Shown here in pieces: positions 1 to 10,599 of a stretch of 36,464 nt of DNA. Origin of the DNA: an uncultured Clostridia bacterium. GTDB taxonomy: Bacteria; Bacillota; Clostridia; TANB77; CAG-508. The stretch is from positions 1-36,464 of the forward strand of contig CANRKZ010000011.1 of NCBI GenBank assembly GCA_947631335.1. The letters run 5' to 3'. A program made the position numbers and the translations under genes. Under the pieces are notes generated by a model. It was not told the DNA's origin. It did no database searches and worked only from the letters and a program-made list of their open reading frames with translations. Positions within the stretch are counted from its first letter, which is position 1, and each line of letters opens with the position of its first letter.

Positions 1-1877
1 ATTGCAACATCTACACTATATAAATCTTTAACTAATGCTATATCTGGTTGTTCTCTTTCATATAATCCTAAATTTATATTTTTAATTTCTATTTCTCCAG
101 GCCTATATTGTTTCTTTATACTATATCCTGCCTCACTTGTTTTAGATGTGATAGAATAATTTGCTTTTGTCTTATCAAGTGTAGCATTATGATTATTTGA
201 ATCTATATTATAAGATAATGTATATTTTTCATTTCCACTACTATCTCTTGTTATACCTGTATTGCTTGTTTTTCCTTCTACTATTGAGAAATCTTTATTG
301 AAATTATCTCTTATTGTTTCACTTTCTATAGCTTTAGAACCATTATTTTTATTAATATGTGGTACAACATTTGTGTAAGTTAATCCATCATATTCAAATT
401 CTATGTAATAATCTTCTAATTTTTCAATCAGAACATCTGTAAATAAGTATGCTCCTTTTTTTGATGTTTTAGCTTCTTTTACAGTTTTTCCAGATTTATC
501 TTTTAATCTTACTGTAATACCTTCTAATAATTTATCATCTGAATCAAAATCATTATCTTTGTATAAATTATTTCGATTCGATTGCTTTCCAGAAATTTTA
601 TCTAGCCATACATAACCTGAAAGTTTTATATATTTTTGTTTATTTGGAATCTGAAGTTTTGCTGTTTTATCTACCGTAACTTTCTTTTCTTTTCCTTCAT
701 TTATAATTTCATATCCATAATTTGGATTTTTTGTTTCATAAGCTACATAGGTTCCGACAATTAAATTCTTTATTAAAATTTGACCTTTTTTATCTGTTAC
801 AAATTCTGTTGCTTCATTTCTTGTATCTACATAAGATATCTTTCCACTTTTTGCTCTTTTTACATATTTCCCAGTATCTTTATTTTGAATGTAAAATCCT
901 ACTCCTTGTAATTTTATTGCTGTATTATCTTTATTTACTTTTATAACGTTTAAATTTCCTAGTATAGAAATATTATAGTTAAATGATAATTCTGTATCTT
1001 GTGTAGCATTATATGGTTCTCTTATTATTAAATTCTGTTTATATTGAGTTGTAGATTGTAGAAACCATATATTAACAGCTTTTGTATCTACTTGCATCTT
1101 TCCTGAAATTTTTGTAATTTTAGATACTCCTTTATTAGATGGTATTGAAATATAAAATTCAGTACCTGATTTGATATCTCCTATATTAATCCATTTTTGA
1201 TTATTACCAGTATAACTACTATATAATACCCCTGATATAGAACTATTATTTTGATCATAAACAGACACTTCTGTTAATTTTCCACCAAATTTCCAATTAA
1301 ATGGTCCCACTCTTACATATTCTTTTCCATCTTTATTATATGCTTCTACTTTTATCTTGTCCTTTTTTGTATTATCTGTTACATTCTTTCCACTTGAAAT
1401 AGTATTTGCATATTGAGTAGATTCTTGATCTAATTGTGTTGTTGTTTGGTTATTTTTTCCTTTAACAGCACTCATAAATCCTAAAGATATTCCTTTATGG
1501 TATTGTCCTACATTTTTCATCCATGTATATCCATAATTCCATATTTCGTTGGCCACTGGTCCATTATCTTTATTAGAACCATTATCCGCTGATAAGATAT
1601 AGGCAAGTTTTGCATTACTCTTATTATCTATTGTTTTCCCTGTATGATCCGTTGAATTGGTTCCTTCAATTTTTACATTAGATATAATCTTGTAGTCATT
1701 ATTAGTTGTTAGAGCTTGCCCATGTTCTGTACAAAAGATATTACTACTACTTGCATATTGATTATATGTCACGGTTAAGGTTTGACCTACATAATATGCC
1801 TCTGACATACTGTATGCTCCAAATATTGTTAAAAGTGATATTAATATAATCTTTGCTATTTTCTTTATTACACTCAT
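1..1877 (-). CDS. Surface protein with signal peptide and Cna-B/SdrD-like repeat domains (3' end outside window)
   Basis: Open minus frame from ATG at 1877-1875 to the window edge. RBS AGGAGGG (complement of ccctcct) lies just upstream. Starts MSVIKKIAKIILISLLTIFGAYSMSEA (signal peptide). Contains KLSGYVWLDKISGKQSNRNNLYKDNDFDSDDKLLEGITVRLKDKSGKTV (SdrD-B-like) and NLNVIKVNKDNTAIKLQGVGFYIQNKDTGKYV (SpaA/Cna-B-like). Confidence 0.8.
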   Translation of the reverse strand, partial: MSVIKKIAKIILISLLTIFGAYSMSEAYYVGQTLTVTYNQYASSSNIFCTEHGQALTTNNDYKIISNVKIEGTNSTDHTGKTIDNKSNAKLAYILSADNGSNKDNGPVANEIWNYGYTWMKNVGQYHKGISLGFMSAVKGKNNQTTTQLDQESTQYANTISSGKNVTDNTKKDKIKVEAYNKDGKEYVRVGPFNWKFGGKLTEVSVYDQNNSSISGVLYSSYTGNNQKWINIGDIKSGTEFYISIPSNKGVSKITKISGKMQVDTKAVNIWFLQSTTQYKQNLIIREPYNATQDTELSFNYNISILGNLNVIKVNKDNTAIKLQGVGFYIQNKDTGKYVKRAKSGKISYVDTRNEATEFVTDKKGQILIKNLIVGTYVAYETKNPNYGYEIINEGKEKKVTVDKTAKLQIPNKQKYIKLSGYVWLDKISGKQSNRNNLYKDNDFDSDDKLLEGITVRLKDKSGKTVKEAKTSKKGAYLFTDVLIEKLEDYYIEFEYDGLTYTNVVPHINKNNGSKAIESETIRDNFNKDFSIVEGKTSNTGITRDSSGNEKYTLSYNIDSNNHNATLDKTKANYSITSKTSEAGYSIKKQYRPGEIEIKNINLGLYEREQPDIALVKDLYSVDVA

Positions 1878-1895
1878 TTTTTTCCCTCCTTTCTA

Positions 1896-4800
1896 TTAAT
1901 TTTCACCCTTTAATATTTTTTTTCTTATTACTACAAATGCAATTACTCCTAGAATTACAACTACTGCAATTGTAATTACTATATAAACTTCTCCACCTGT
2001 CTTTAAACTTAAAATCGCATCTGCTGAACCATAATCACTTTCCCCTTGTGCTTTATTTCCTGGAGTTGATTTACTATCTGCAATTCCTAATTCATTATAG
2101 CTTTCTGCAATTTCAGCCGTATTGTTAATTAAACCTGTATTATCTTCTGTCATAGCCTTTGTTAAAGTTAACATTACTTCTTTTGATTCCCCTGCTACTA
2201 TCTTTTCGTTCGCTAAACTAATGTTATATAATCCTTCTGCTGTTTGATACCAATCTTTATTTAATTCTGAACTAAATTTTAGATCATTTGGTATATAGTC
2301 TACTATTTTCTTTACATATCCATCGATTTCTCCAATGTTCGTTACTCTTAGTTTATATTCGATAATAACATTCGCTCCATTTACCTTTTTAGCATCTAAT
2401 TCTGCTTTTGCAACAGTTGCATCTGTATATTCTTTAATAGTTGTGCCTGTTGAATCTTGAATTAATATTCTATTAATATATTTATCTAATCTGAAACTAA
2501 AGTCTTTTAATTCAATTAAACCAATATTGATATTAGAAATATTTTCCTGACTAATTTCAAGAATATCCGTAGATGCTACTTGTTGTTTTTGACCTTCTAT
2601 GGTTAATTCATTTGTCATAGCATCTGAATTCTTAGCTTCTTCTACATTTTCTGCTTTATATCTAGTTAAGGCAAATCTTGTATTTTCATACTCAAATATT
2701 ACAATATATTTGCCACTTCTTATATGATCTAACACATATAATCCATTCTCATTCGTACTTGCTTCTAGTACACTTCCATTGCTATTTTTTACTAAATTAT
2801 TTGTTTTTGTATTTAGTAAATGCACTTTTACATTGCTTAATAGCTCTTCATTATCATCTTTCTTTCCATTTGCATTAACATCAAACCAAGCAATACCTGT
2901 TATCATTTGGCTTCCGTCTGCAATATCTGTATCATCCATAGTATCTTCTTGATTATCATCAGTTTCCTCTTTATTAGCCTCAATAACATGATTAATTTCT
3001 GAAGTTGTTGCTATTCTTTCTGTTAACATTTCTGCATAAGCTACATTCGTAATTGGCTCTGCCTGCGTTCTTCCTGCTGAATAGTTAACTACTGTTTCAA
3101 TTGCTATAGTAGCTTCAGATTGTGCCGCTATACTACAAGAAATTTCTATATCGTTTACTTCTCTTAATTGTTCAATTTCTTCTTCATCAAAGTATACTTT
3201 ATTTACTGTTAAACTAGATGGTATCACATCTTTTATTTTTAGTCCTTCAATTCTTTGCGTTCCATTGTTCTTTACAGTAATAACATATCCTATAGTATCT
3301 CCTGCTTTCACATATTGACTTTGTGTATTGGTAGTCATATTTAAAGAAATATCTGCTTTTATAACATTATCCGTTATGATGTTTGATCTATATTCATCAT
3401 TTCCTTCCTTAGCAGTTGTACAAAAACTAATATTGCCTGAATTACCTGTTTTATTAATAATCATATCATAACTTAATACTTTTACTTCTCCTGCTGCTAA
3501 TGAACCAATATTAACATCTTCTTTATATTCTAATTCTTCTGACTGAATATTTTCATCTGAATTTGTGTTAGTTAATTCTGATTCTCCAATATCTCTTATT
3601 TCTGTCTGTGTGTCTCCATTTCCACTTCTATAAATTTCGTCATCTGAAACTTCTTTTGATTCCATTCCAGTAATTAGTGTTAATCTTGTTACTTCTAAAG
3701 GATCTGAAAATTTTGTTTTAACTGTTATATTATCTTGATTTCTGTTTGATACATTTTCTATAATAGCAAAATATTTAACTACACTTGTTTCATATAAATC
3801 AACTGTTCTGTCAGTTACTCTTTTTACACTAACTCTCAAATCACCATTTTCTGTAACTAATTGTGATTCATTTGATTGTTTTATGACATCTCCATATTTG
3901 ATTTGTGTTGCATTTAATATTTTTGTTCCAGATTCTACTCCAGTATTTACTCTTACTTCATATTCTTTTGAAATAACATCTCCTACTCCTATTTTATCTA
4001 TATTAGCTTCATAAACTTTATCTGGTAGTTCTTTGTAATAAGAAGATCCTGTATATTCATAATTATCTTGTGGTACGACTAAAGTTGTTCCTTCTGGTAC
4101 TTCTCCTCTTACTGCAACATTTGTTATTTCTTCGCTTCCTGTATTAGATACTTCTACTTTATATTTAATTACTTCTCCATTTTTTACAGTTCCGTTATTG
4201 GATACTTGACTTGTACCTACTATTGGAGTTAGTTTTGATTCTAATATTGGGCCTACTCCTGTTCCTAATTTTATAGTAGTAGCATCCATCTTACTTTCAA
4301 CGTTTGTTAATAAATTTGTATATTTTGTTGTATATCCTTCTTCAGCTAATTGATTATATTCTAGTAATTCTGGAACTTTCATTTTATAAGTTCCCTTTAT
4401 AGAGGATTGGCTATCCATAGCTGGTACTTCAATTAGATATTTTTTTACATTTGTCGCATTTGTTATTCCCTCTGTCCAGCCATTTGATTCATTTTGTATA
4501 TCTTCCGTTGCTTCTTCTTTTTCTGTGTAATATACTTTTGCCCCTTCTATTCCATCCAAATGAATTCCTTCTATAATTTCAGTATCTATATTGTTTTTAG
4601 TATTTTTTGTTGGAAATGTACCTACTATCTTTACATTTCCTATTGCATTTTCATTATTATTTATTACTTCAATATTTGCTTCTAATTGTTTTGCTTCTTT
4701 TCCTCTTTCAAGTGTTACTTCTTTTATTTCTTCTTGACCAATAGTTTCAACATTTAATTCTTTTATGTTGTTAATTGCTGTAACATCTTTTGGTGCAACT

Positions 4801-6716
4801 ATCTTTATATTTTTTGAATCTGTTATTGAATTATTTTCATTATGTACTGTCATTATAATATTTGAATCTTTGGTTGCAGCTTTTTTATTTACAACAATAT
4901 TAGCATTTACTACAATAACAGCTCCTTCTATACTTATATCTTTATACTGTGTCTGTTCTCCTTCTAAGTATACTGTCACTGTTTTATTATTTACTTCATA
5001 ATTTTTTATTTTTAATTCATTTTCATATATTAAATTGATATTATTTATTATTATACTTTCTACATCTTCTGGTAATTCAAATGTAATACTTGGATTTTTA
5101 TACAAATTATATTGTTCATAATTTCCTCTTAATGTCGCTTTCATTTCCACAGTATTTTCTACTACTGTGGATAATGTTTCTTTATCAACTAATAAAGTTG
5201 CCTCTGTTTTTGTATCTTCTAATTGTATATTTTCTGATGTCTCTTTTGGCATATCTACACCATATTCATAAGAAGTTTTTGTAGTTAATACTGTTGCTGT
5301 TTGAACAATTTGCTTATCTTGTGCTTTTATTGTCTTTGTTTGAGTAATTTCCAAATCCCCTTCTGCAATAGGTGTTGTTGTTTTTATTTGTAATACTTTT
5401 GGTTCTTTTCCTGTGTAATCAACTATTATATTATTATTTTCATCAGCTTGGGTATTAGCATCTATGATTGATAAGATTTCTCCATTTTCATTTGATATTA
5501 CTATTTGTCCATTTTCTCCAAATATTTTGTTAAATGTATCTTTATTTATTGTTGTTTTATTAAATATCACATTTGCAGATGTTTCTTGTTCATTTGCTAA
5601 ATATTTTGTCTCTTCTTCTTTTATATCTATATATTGCTCTGCATTTGCTAAATTAACAGCTATATTGGTTTTACTCTCATATTGTCTATCAATTCCAGCA
5701 TATAATTTTCCTTTATATATTGAATTTTCTGTACTGTTCGTATTTATACTAATTATTTCTTCCTTTTCTTGATTATCTAATACTAATTTATTGGATAACG
5801 TTAATTCTTTTTCATTGTACAATGTTATCTTTTCTTTATGTAGGATTTCTGTATTATCGAATACTACATTTTTATCATAAATTAATGTTATTATAACTTT
5901 CTCATTTCCTTGTTTTTTCCATAGTATTTTATTTTCTTCATTTGGTTCATTTACAAATTTTAATTCTACTGTATTTTTTCCATCGTAATTATAAGTAAAA
6001 TTCTTCATTGTGTTATAATTTACTTTTCCTATAATTGTTGGTTTACTATCTTCTGGCGTTGGTATTGTTATAGTAGAATTAATTTCCTTTATTGGATAAT
6101 TATTTTCTTTTAATCCTAAATTCATCTTTAATTGTATAACTCTTTTATCTTCTCCTGCTACTTTCATAACTTTATTAGTGATTACTTCTGCTGTATTTTC
6201 TATGTTCTCATCCTTACTATTTTCAAAGTATTGGTATTTTACTTCTCTTGAAGTTTTAATATTAATATCTTTTTGAGTACTATCACGATAGATACCTGTT
6301 ATATTTAATTTGCTTACCGTATTTAATAGGTCTATCTTAAATATTTCTTCATTTACAGGCTCTATTTTTAAATCAATTTGTGCTGTTGTTCCAGCATTCA
6401 ATTGATTTAATTTAATTTTATTTTTTTCTAGTTTATTTATATAGGAATTACTTTGATCTGTTACAAAACTAAAATTACTATTTTCTAAAGTAATTTCTCC
6501 GTTAAAATATCCTTCTTTCCTAACATTTACAAATAAAGATAAGATATTTCCTTCTTTTATTTGTGCATCAAACTCTACATTTTGATGATTTGTTGTAATA
6601 TTACTTGCTGCATAACTTACAATACTTACTCCAACGTAAATAAAGTTAGTCACAATTAATGTTGCTAACAATAATATTACCGTTACGATTTTTAATATTC
6701 TATTTTTCATAGTCAT
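1896..6716 (-). CDS. Large DUF11/SdrD-B-like repeat surface protein with signal peptide and C-terminal TM anchor
   Basis: 1606 aa. N-terminal hydrophobic signal; DUF11-like repeats (KYKVEVSNTGSEEITNVAVRGEVPEGTT; IGYVITVKNNGTQRIEGLKIKDVIPSSL; EYKLRVTNIGEIDGYVKKIVDYIPNDLKF); SdrD-B-like GIAWFDVNANGKKDDNEELLSNVKVHLL; C-terminal SLKTGGEVYIVITIAVVVILGVIAFVVIRKK. Confidence 0.85.
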   Translation of the reverse strand: MTMKNRILKIVTVILLLATLIVTNFIYVGVSIVSYAASNITTNHQNVEFDAQIKEGNILSLFVNVRKEGYFNGEITLENSNFSFVTDQSNSYINKLEKNKIKLNQLNAGTTAQIDLKIEPVNEEIFKIDLLNTVSKLNITGIYRDSTQKDINIKTSREVKYQYFENSKDENIENTAEVITNKVMKVAGEDKRVIQLKMNLGLKENNYPIKEINSTITIPTPEDSKPTIIGKVNYNTMKNFTYNYDGKNTVELKFVNEPNEENKILWKKQGNEKVIITLIYDKNVVFDNTEILHKEKITLYNEKELTLSNKLVLDNQEKEEIISINTNSTENSIYKGKLYAGIDRQYESKTNIAVNLANAEQYIDIKEEETKYLANEQETSANVIFNKTTINKDTFNKIFGENGQIVISNENGEILSIIDANTQADENNNIIVDYTGKEPKVLQIKTTTPIAEGDLEITQTKTIKAQDKQIVQTATVLTTKTSYEYGVDMPKETSENIQLEDTKTEATLLVDKETLSTVVENTVEMKATLRGNYEQYNLYKNPSITFELPEDVESIIINNINLIYENELKIKNYEVNNKTVTVYLEGEQTQYKDISIEGAVIVVNANIVVNKKAATKDSNIIMTVHNENNSITDSKNIKIVAPKDVTAINNIKELNVETIGQEEIKEVTLERGKEAKQLEANIEVINNNENAIGNVKIVGTFPTKNTKNNIDTEIIEGIHLDGIEGAKVYYTEKEEATEDIQNESNGWTEGITNATNVKKYLIEVPAMDSQSSIKGTYKMKVPELLEYNQLAEEGYTTKYTNLLTNVESKMDATTIKLGTGVGPILESKLTPIVGTSQVSNNGTVKNGEVIKYKVEVSNTGSEEITNVAVRGEVPEGTTLVVPQDNYEYTGSSYYKELPDKVYEANIDKIGVGDVISKEYEVRVNTGVESGTKILNATQIKYGDVIKQSNESQLVTENGDLRVSVKRVTDRTVDLYETSVVKYFAIIENVSNRNQDNITVKTKFSDPLEVTRLTLITGMESKEVSDDEIYRSGNGDTQTEIRDIGESELTNTNSDENIQSEELEYKEDVNIGSLAAGEVKVLSYDMIINKTGNSGNISFCTTAKEGNDEYRSNIITDNVIKADISLNMTTNTQSQYVKAGDTIGYVITVKNNGTQRIEGLKIKDVIPSSLTVNKVYFDEEEIEQLREVNDIEISCSIAAQSEATIAIETVVNYSAGRTQAEPITNVAYAEMLTERIATTSEINHVIEANKEETDDNQEDTMDDTDIADGSQMITGIAWFDVNANGKKDDNEELLSNVKVHLLNTKTNNLVKNSNGSVLEASTNENGLYVLDHIRSGKYIVIFEYENTRFALTRYKAENVEEAKNSDAMTNELTIEGQKQQVASTDILEISQENISNINIGLIELKDFSFRLDKYINRILIQDSTGTTIKEYTDATVAKAELDAKKVNGANVIIEYKLRVTNIGEIDGYVKKIVDYIPNDLKFSSELNKDWYQTAEGLYNISLANEKIVAGESKEVMLTLTKAMTEDNTGLINNTAEIAESYNELGIADSKSTPGNKAQGESDYGSADAILSLKTGGEVYIVITIAVVVILGVIAFVVIRKKILKGEN

Positions 6717-6984
6717 CCTCCTTTGATTATAATACCTCTGTTTAATATTATAACTCTTTTTTCCAATTTTTTCAATAGATTTCCATATTTTTTGACACTT
6801 TTTATGTTAATTTTATTTTTTTGTATTTTACTCTGCATTTTTAACTTACGGAAGCTTTATCTCAAAATAAAAAATACGAATATTACAAATCCATATTATT
6901 TTTATTACATTTTTAAAACATGTCATATTCATCTTGCATATAATATCATGAATTATGAATATATTTATTTTAGAGGTGATATTT

Positions 6985-7437
6985 TTGAGTGATTTTAATT
7001 TAGATGAAAATACCATTAATAAATTAAAAAATATGATAAATAAAGGGGATTTTAATGATGTAATATCTCAAATCCCCCCTGAAATGATACAAAATTTTTC
7101 TTCTATGATGCAAAACAATAGCTCTTCTAACCAAAATTCGAATGAAAAAAAAGAACAAGAATCTCGTTCAAAAATTAATTCAGAAGCCAGACAAAATGTT
7201 TCAAATAATAATTCTTTTGATTTTAGTAATATTGATATGAATACGATTTTAAAGATGAAATCCATTATGGAGAAAATGAATGACAAAAATGATCCTAGAA
7301 CAAATCTTCTATATTCTTTAAAACCTTATTTAAGAGAAGATCGAAAAGAAAAGTTAGATCAATATGCTAATTTATTAAATGTTGCTAAAATTGCTGATTT
7401 ACTAAAAAAAGATAATAAGGAGAATCCAAATGCCTAA
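6985..7437 (+). CDS. Conserved hypothetical protein (probable TTG start at 6985)
   Basis: ORF 6955..7437. GAGGTG RBS sits upstream of an in-frame TTG at 6985. C-terminal charged helix DPRTNLLYSLKPYLREDRKEKLDQYANLLNVAKIADLLKK. Overlaps the next gene. Confidence 0.6.
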   Translation: MSDFNLDENTINKLKNMINKGDFNDVISQIPPEMIQNFSSMMQNNSSSNQNSNEKKEQESRSKINSEARQNVSNNNSFDFSNIDMNTILKMKSIMEKMNDKNDPRTNLLYSLKPYLREDRKEKLDQYANLLNVAKIADLLKKDNKENPNA

Positions 7438-7795
7438 TTTTCCTTTTTTTAGATTTCCATATCCTAATTATTACTACTCTTATCATCCCAATTATAACAA
7501 AGTAAATTTCTCACAAAAAATAAAAAAAAATGATAGCAATTCTGTAAAAGAAGAGCAAAAACAAGAAGAAAATATAGAAAACAAAAAAAGATCCTCTAAA
7601 TATAACTCTTTTGGTCCAATACATTTTACCAATCCATTTTTCCATACGAATTTAGAAGATCCTGTTTTAGAAATATTGGGAGTTCAGTTGTATTTAGATG
7701 ATCTTATTATAATTGGATTATTATTTTTTCTTTATAAAGAAGGCGTACAAGATCAAATGTTATTCTTGTCTTTAATTTTATTACTTTTAACTTAA
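7430..7795 (+). CDS. Hypothetical small membrane protein
   Basis: 121 aa. Overlaps the upstream stop (AATGCCTAA). C-terminal hydrophobic segment LYLDDLIIIGLLFFLYKEGVQDQMLFLSLILLLLT. Confidence 0.6.
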   Translation: MPNFPFFRFPYPNYYYSYHPNYNKVNFSQKIKKNDSNSVKEEQKQEENIENKKRSSKYNSFGPIHFTNPFFHTNLEDPVLEILGVQLYLDDLIIIGLLFFLYKEGVQDQMLFLSLILLLLT

Positions 7796-7802
7796 AGAAT
7801 AT

Positions 7803-8417
7803 TTATTCAATAATAATCTGATCTTCTACAACACTAATATAAGCTTGTTTATGCATCGGTTCTTCTTCTCTATTAATTTCTTTTACAATGTTAGCAATTC
7901 TGATTTGTACAGCATCAAACAAACCTGCTGCGACTACAGCTTGTTTATTCCCTTTTGCTCCAGCATGTGCTAAGCCTCGAAGTGTTCCTAAAACAACAAT
8001 ATTATCAGATGCCATAATTTCTGCTCCAGAATTGACATCTCCAATTATTACAATGCTTCCTTCTGCTTCTATTTTCTGTCCTGATCGAAGAGAACCTTTG
8101 TGAAATTTTGTTTCAGATACAGCAATTTCTCTTTTAAAAGTTTTTTTGATACTATGTAAACCTAAGCTTTTTGGCATATCAAAGTCGACCTCAACATTAA
8201 TTTTGTCTTTAATTAAAGCTTGAATCTCATCTATTTCTTTATTCTTTAATATTTTTCCTGTTACTTTAATAGGCGTTTTTTCTTCCTTATATAATTTCTT
8301 TAATTCTGGAAGTTTTTTTCTTAATGCTCCTATAATTTCAGTTTGCTCTGACTTTTCATCTATTTTAATTAAAATTTGATCTTTTTTTAAATTAATACTC
8401 ACGCTATTCCTTTTCAT
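7803..8417 (-). CDS. minC: Septum site-determining protein MinC
   Basis: 204 aa. C-terminal MinC beta-helix motif GSLRSGQKIEAEGSIVIIGDVNSGAEIMASDNIVVLGTLRGLAHAGAKGN. Confidence 0.93.
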   Translation of the reverse strand: MKRNSVSINLKKDQILIKIDEKSEQTEIIGALRKKLPELKKLYKEEKTPIKVTGKILKNKEIDEIQALIKDKINVEVDFDMPKSLGLHSIKKTFKREIAVSETKFHKGSLRSGQKIEAEGSIVIIGDVNSGAEIMASDNIVVLGTLRGLAHAGAKGNKQAVVAAGLFDAVQIRIANIVKEINREEEPMHKQAYISVVEDQIIIE

Positions 8418-8455
8418 TTTTACATCCCTTTCTTTACCATATTTGTTTTCTTATT

Positions 8456-10567
8456 TTAATTTACTATTTGAATATATGGGGTAGCACTCATATCTTCTTC
8501 TACATTTTGAGTATTCATTCCAAAATATTCTTCCATAATATCTCTCACTACTTCCGCTGTATAATTTCCATGTCCACCATTTTCTACCATAACAACAATT
8601 GCAATCTCTGGATTTTCAAATGGTGCAAATCCTACAAACCATGCATGTACTTTGTTTCCTGGTGCTTCAGCTGATCCTGTTTTTCCTCCTACACTAATGT
8701 TAAAATCTTTGAATCTTACGTAAGCTGTTCCTCCAGAATCACTTGTAACTGATCGCATGCCTTCTAATACAGCATCTAAATTTTCTTGATTAATCTCCAT
8801 ATTTTCAGAATTATCTTCTTCTAGCGCTAATTTGTTATTTACAAATTTATTAATTTCTTCTTTAGAGACCTCTGTTCCATCTGAATTTCTAATTGTTTTT
8901 ATAATAGTAGGATCTATTTTATGACCACCATTAGCAAGCATACTAATATACCTCGCCATTTGTATCGGCGAAAATTCATTATCGTACTGACCAATTGCAG
9001 ATTGAAGAGTATCTCCTGCACTCCAACTCTCATTATTATGAAGTTTCTGTTTAGATTCTTTACTGGATACCACTCCTGTGGTTTCTCCTTGTAGTTCTAC
9101 CCCTGTTTTACTACCTAATCCAAAATACTTAGCAAATCTTGCCAAAGTATCTATTCCCATTCTATCCGATGTTTCATAGAAAAAATAGTTACAAGATTTT
9201 TCAATAGCTCCGGATACATTTAGATATCCGTGTCCTCTATGATAATCTGTATAATACCAACATTTTGGCTGATAATCTCTATATTTTGTATAAACTCCCG
9301 TATCATTAATAGTCGTATTTAAATTAATGACACCAGATTCTAATCCTGCTATTGCTGTTACCATTTTATACGTAGATCCTGGTGAATAAGAATTTTGTAT
9401 TGCTTTATCTACTAACGGCTTTGCCTCATTATTCGTATAATTATTCCATGCTTCTTGACTAATTCCTCCAACAAAATCTGCTGGGTTATAATCTGGATAG
9501 CTTGCCATTGCAAGAATTTCTCCACTATTTACATTCATAACCAGACAAGCCCCTGCTTTTGCATCATAAGCTTTTCCAAATCCACCACTTGCTATTTTTT
9601 GTATATTCGATGCCAATGCATCTTCCGTTACTTTCTGAAGATTTGCATCAATAGTAAGTACTATATCTGATCCTGCAATAGCATCTTCAGAAATATATTC
9701 TGCAGTTGTACTTCCATCTACATTCATATCTATTTGTTTTGTACCATTTTTACCTTTTAGATATTCTTCAAATACATATTCAATTCCTGTTTTTCCTATA
9801 ATATCATTCTGGCCATATGTATTTTTTCTAGTTTCATACTCTTCTGAATTAATTTGTGAAGCATATCCCAAAATATGAGATGCTAAATTTCCTGATGTAT
9901 ATTCTCTAACTGGTTGAACAACTATATTAATTCCTGCAAACTTTTCTGAACTTTCACTAAATTCTGCTACTGCTTCTCTTGGCATATCCTTTGCAATGGT
10001 TACAGATTTTGTGCTACTATATCCTTTTTCAGATAATTCATATCGAATCGCAATTATTTTTCTAACTTCTTCTATATTATTTGTATTTTTTATTTTATAT
10101 TTGTCTATAAATTTGTAGAAAGCTTGTTCTGCTGTTATATTTTCATCTAAATTATTAGACTTCTTCCATTTTTGTAATGTTTCATCAGAAATTTTAAATT
10201 CAAATGGATAAATCGTAATAGGAAAAGAATCTACATACGATATGTTGTATTTTTCTAAAACACCAATCATATTTAAGATATCTTGATTTAAGGTATCAGT
10301 ATCCACTTTACTTTTATACATTTCTAAAGAAAACCCCATTTTAGAAGTTACTAGAGGTACTCCTGTTTTATCTAATATTGCTCCTCTTGCTGCTTCCAAT
10401 ATACTTTCTCTTGCAAGTCTAGTATTGGATTGTTCTCTATATTCTGCTCCATGAACAATTTGAAGGCTAAATAGTTTGACAATCAAGACAATTCCTATGA
10501 GATAAATAATGACTGTTAAACTATTAAACCTTAAATTTACATTTACTTTCTTCGAATTTCTTGTCAA
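8456..10567 (-). CDS. mrdA: Penicillin-binding protein 2 (elongasome transpeptidase)
   Basis: 703 aa with transpeptidase motifs SPGSTYKM (SxxK), SCN and GGKTGSAE (KTG). Located in an mre operon. Confidence 0.9.
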   Translation of the reverse strand: MTRNSKKVNVNLRFNSLTVIIYLIGIVLIVKLFSLQIVHGAEYREQSNTRLARESILEAARGAILDKTGVPLVTSKMGFSLEMYKSKVDTDTLNQDILNMIGVLEKYNISYVDSFPITIYPFEFKISDETLQKWKKSNNLDENITAEQAFYKFIDKYKIKNTNNIEEVRKIIAIRYELSEKGYSSTKSVTIAKDMPREAVAEFSESSEKFAGINIVVQPVREYTSGNLASHILGYASQINSEEYETRKNTYGQNDIIGKTGIEYVFEEYLKGKNGTKQIDMNVDGSTTAEYISEDAIAGSDIVLTIDANLQKVTEDALASNIQKIASGGFGKAYDAKAGACLVMNVNSGEILAMASYPDYNPADFVGGISQEAWNNYTNNEAKPLVDKAIQNSYSPGSTYKMVTAIAGLESGVINLNTTINDTGVYTKYRDYQPKCWYYTDYHRGHGYLNVSGAIEKSCNYFFYETSDRMGIDTLARFAKYFGLGSKTGVELQGETTGVVSSKESKQKLHNNESWSAGDTLQSAIGQYDNEFSPIQMARYISMLANGGHKIDPTIIKTIRNSDGTEVSKEEINKFVNNKLALEEDNSENMEINQENLDAVLEGMRSVTSDSGGTAYVRFKDFNISVGGKTGSAEAPGNKVHAWFVGFAPFENPEIAIVVMVENGGHGNYTAEVVRDIMEEYFGMNTQNVEEDMSATPYIQIVN

Positions 10568-10599
10568 ACTTTTACCTTCTTTCTTTGAATTTTATTATT

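Noticed and set aside
4494-5772. Numerous plus-strand ORFs of 60-180 aa overlapping large minus-strand genes (e.g. 4494..4685, 4765..5001, 5464..5772, 22297..22845)
   Set aside because: Phe/Ile/Ser/Leu-rich antisense readings of AT-rich coding DNA, with no RBS or recognisable domains.
7068-7286. Minus ORF antisense to the 6985..7437 gene
   Set aside because: Antisense to a better-supported ORF with no RBS or homology signature.
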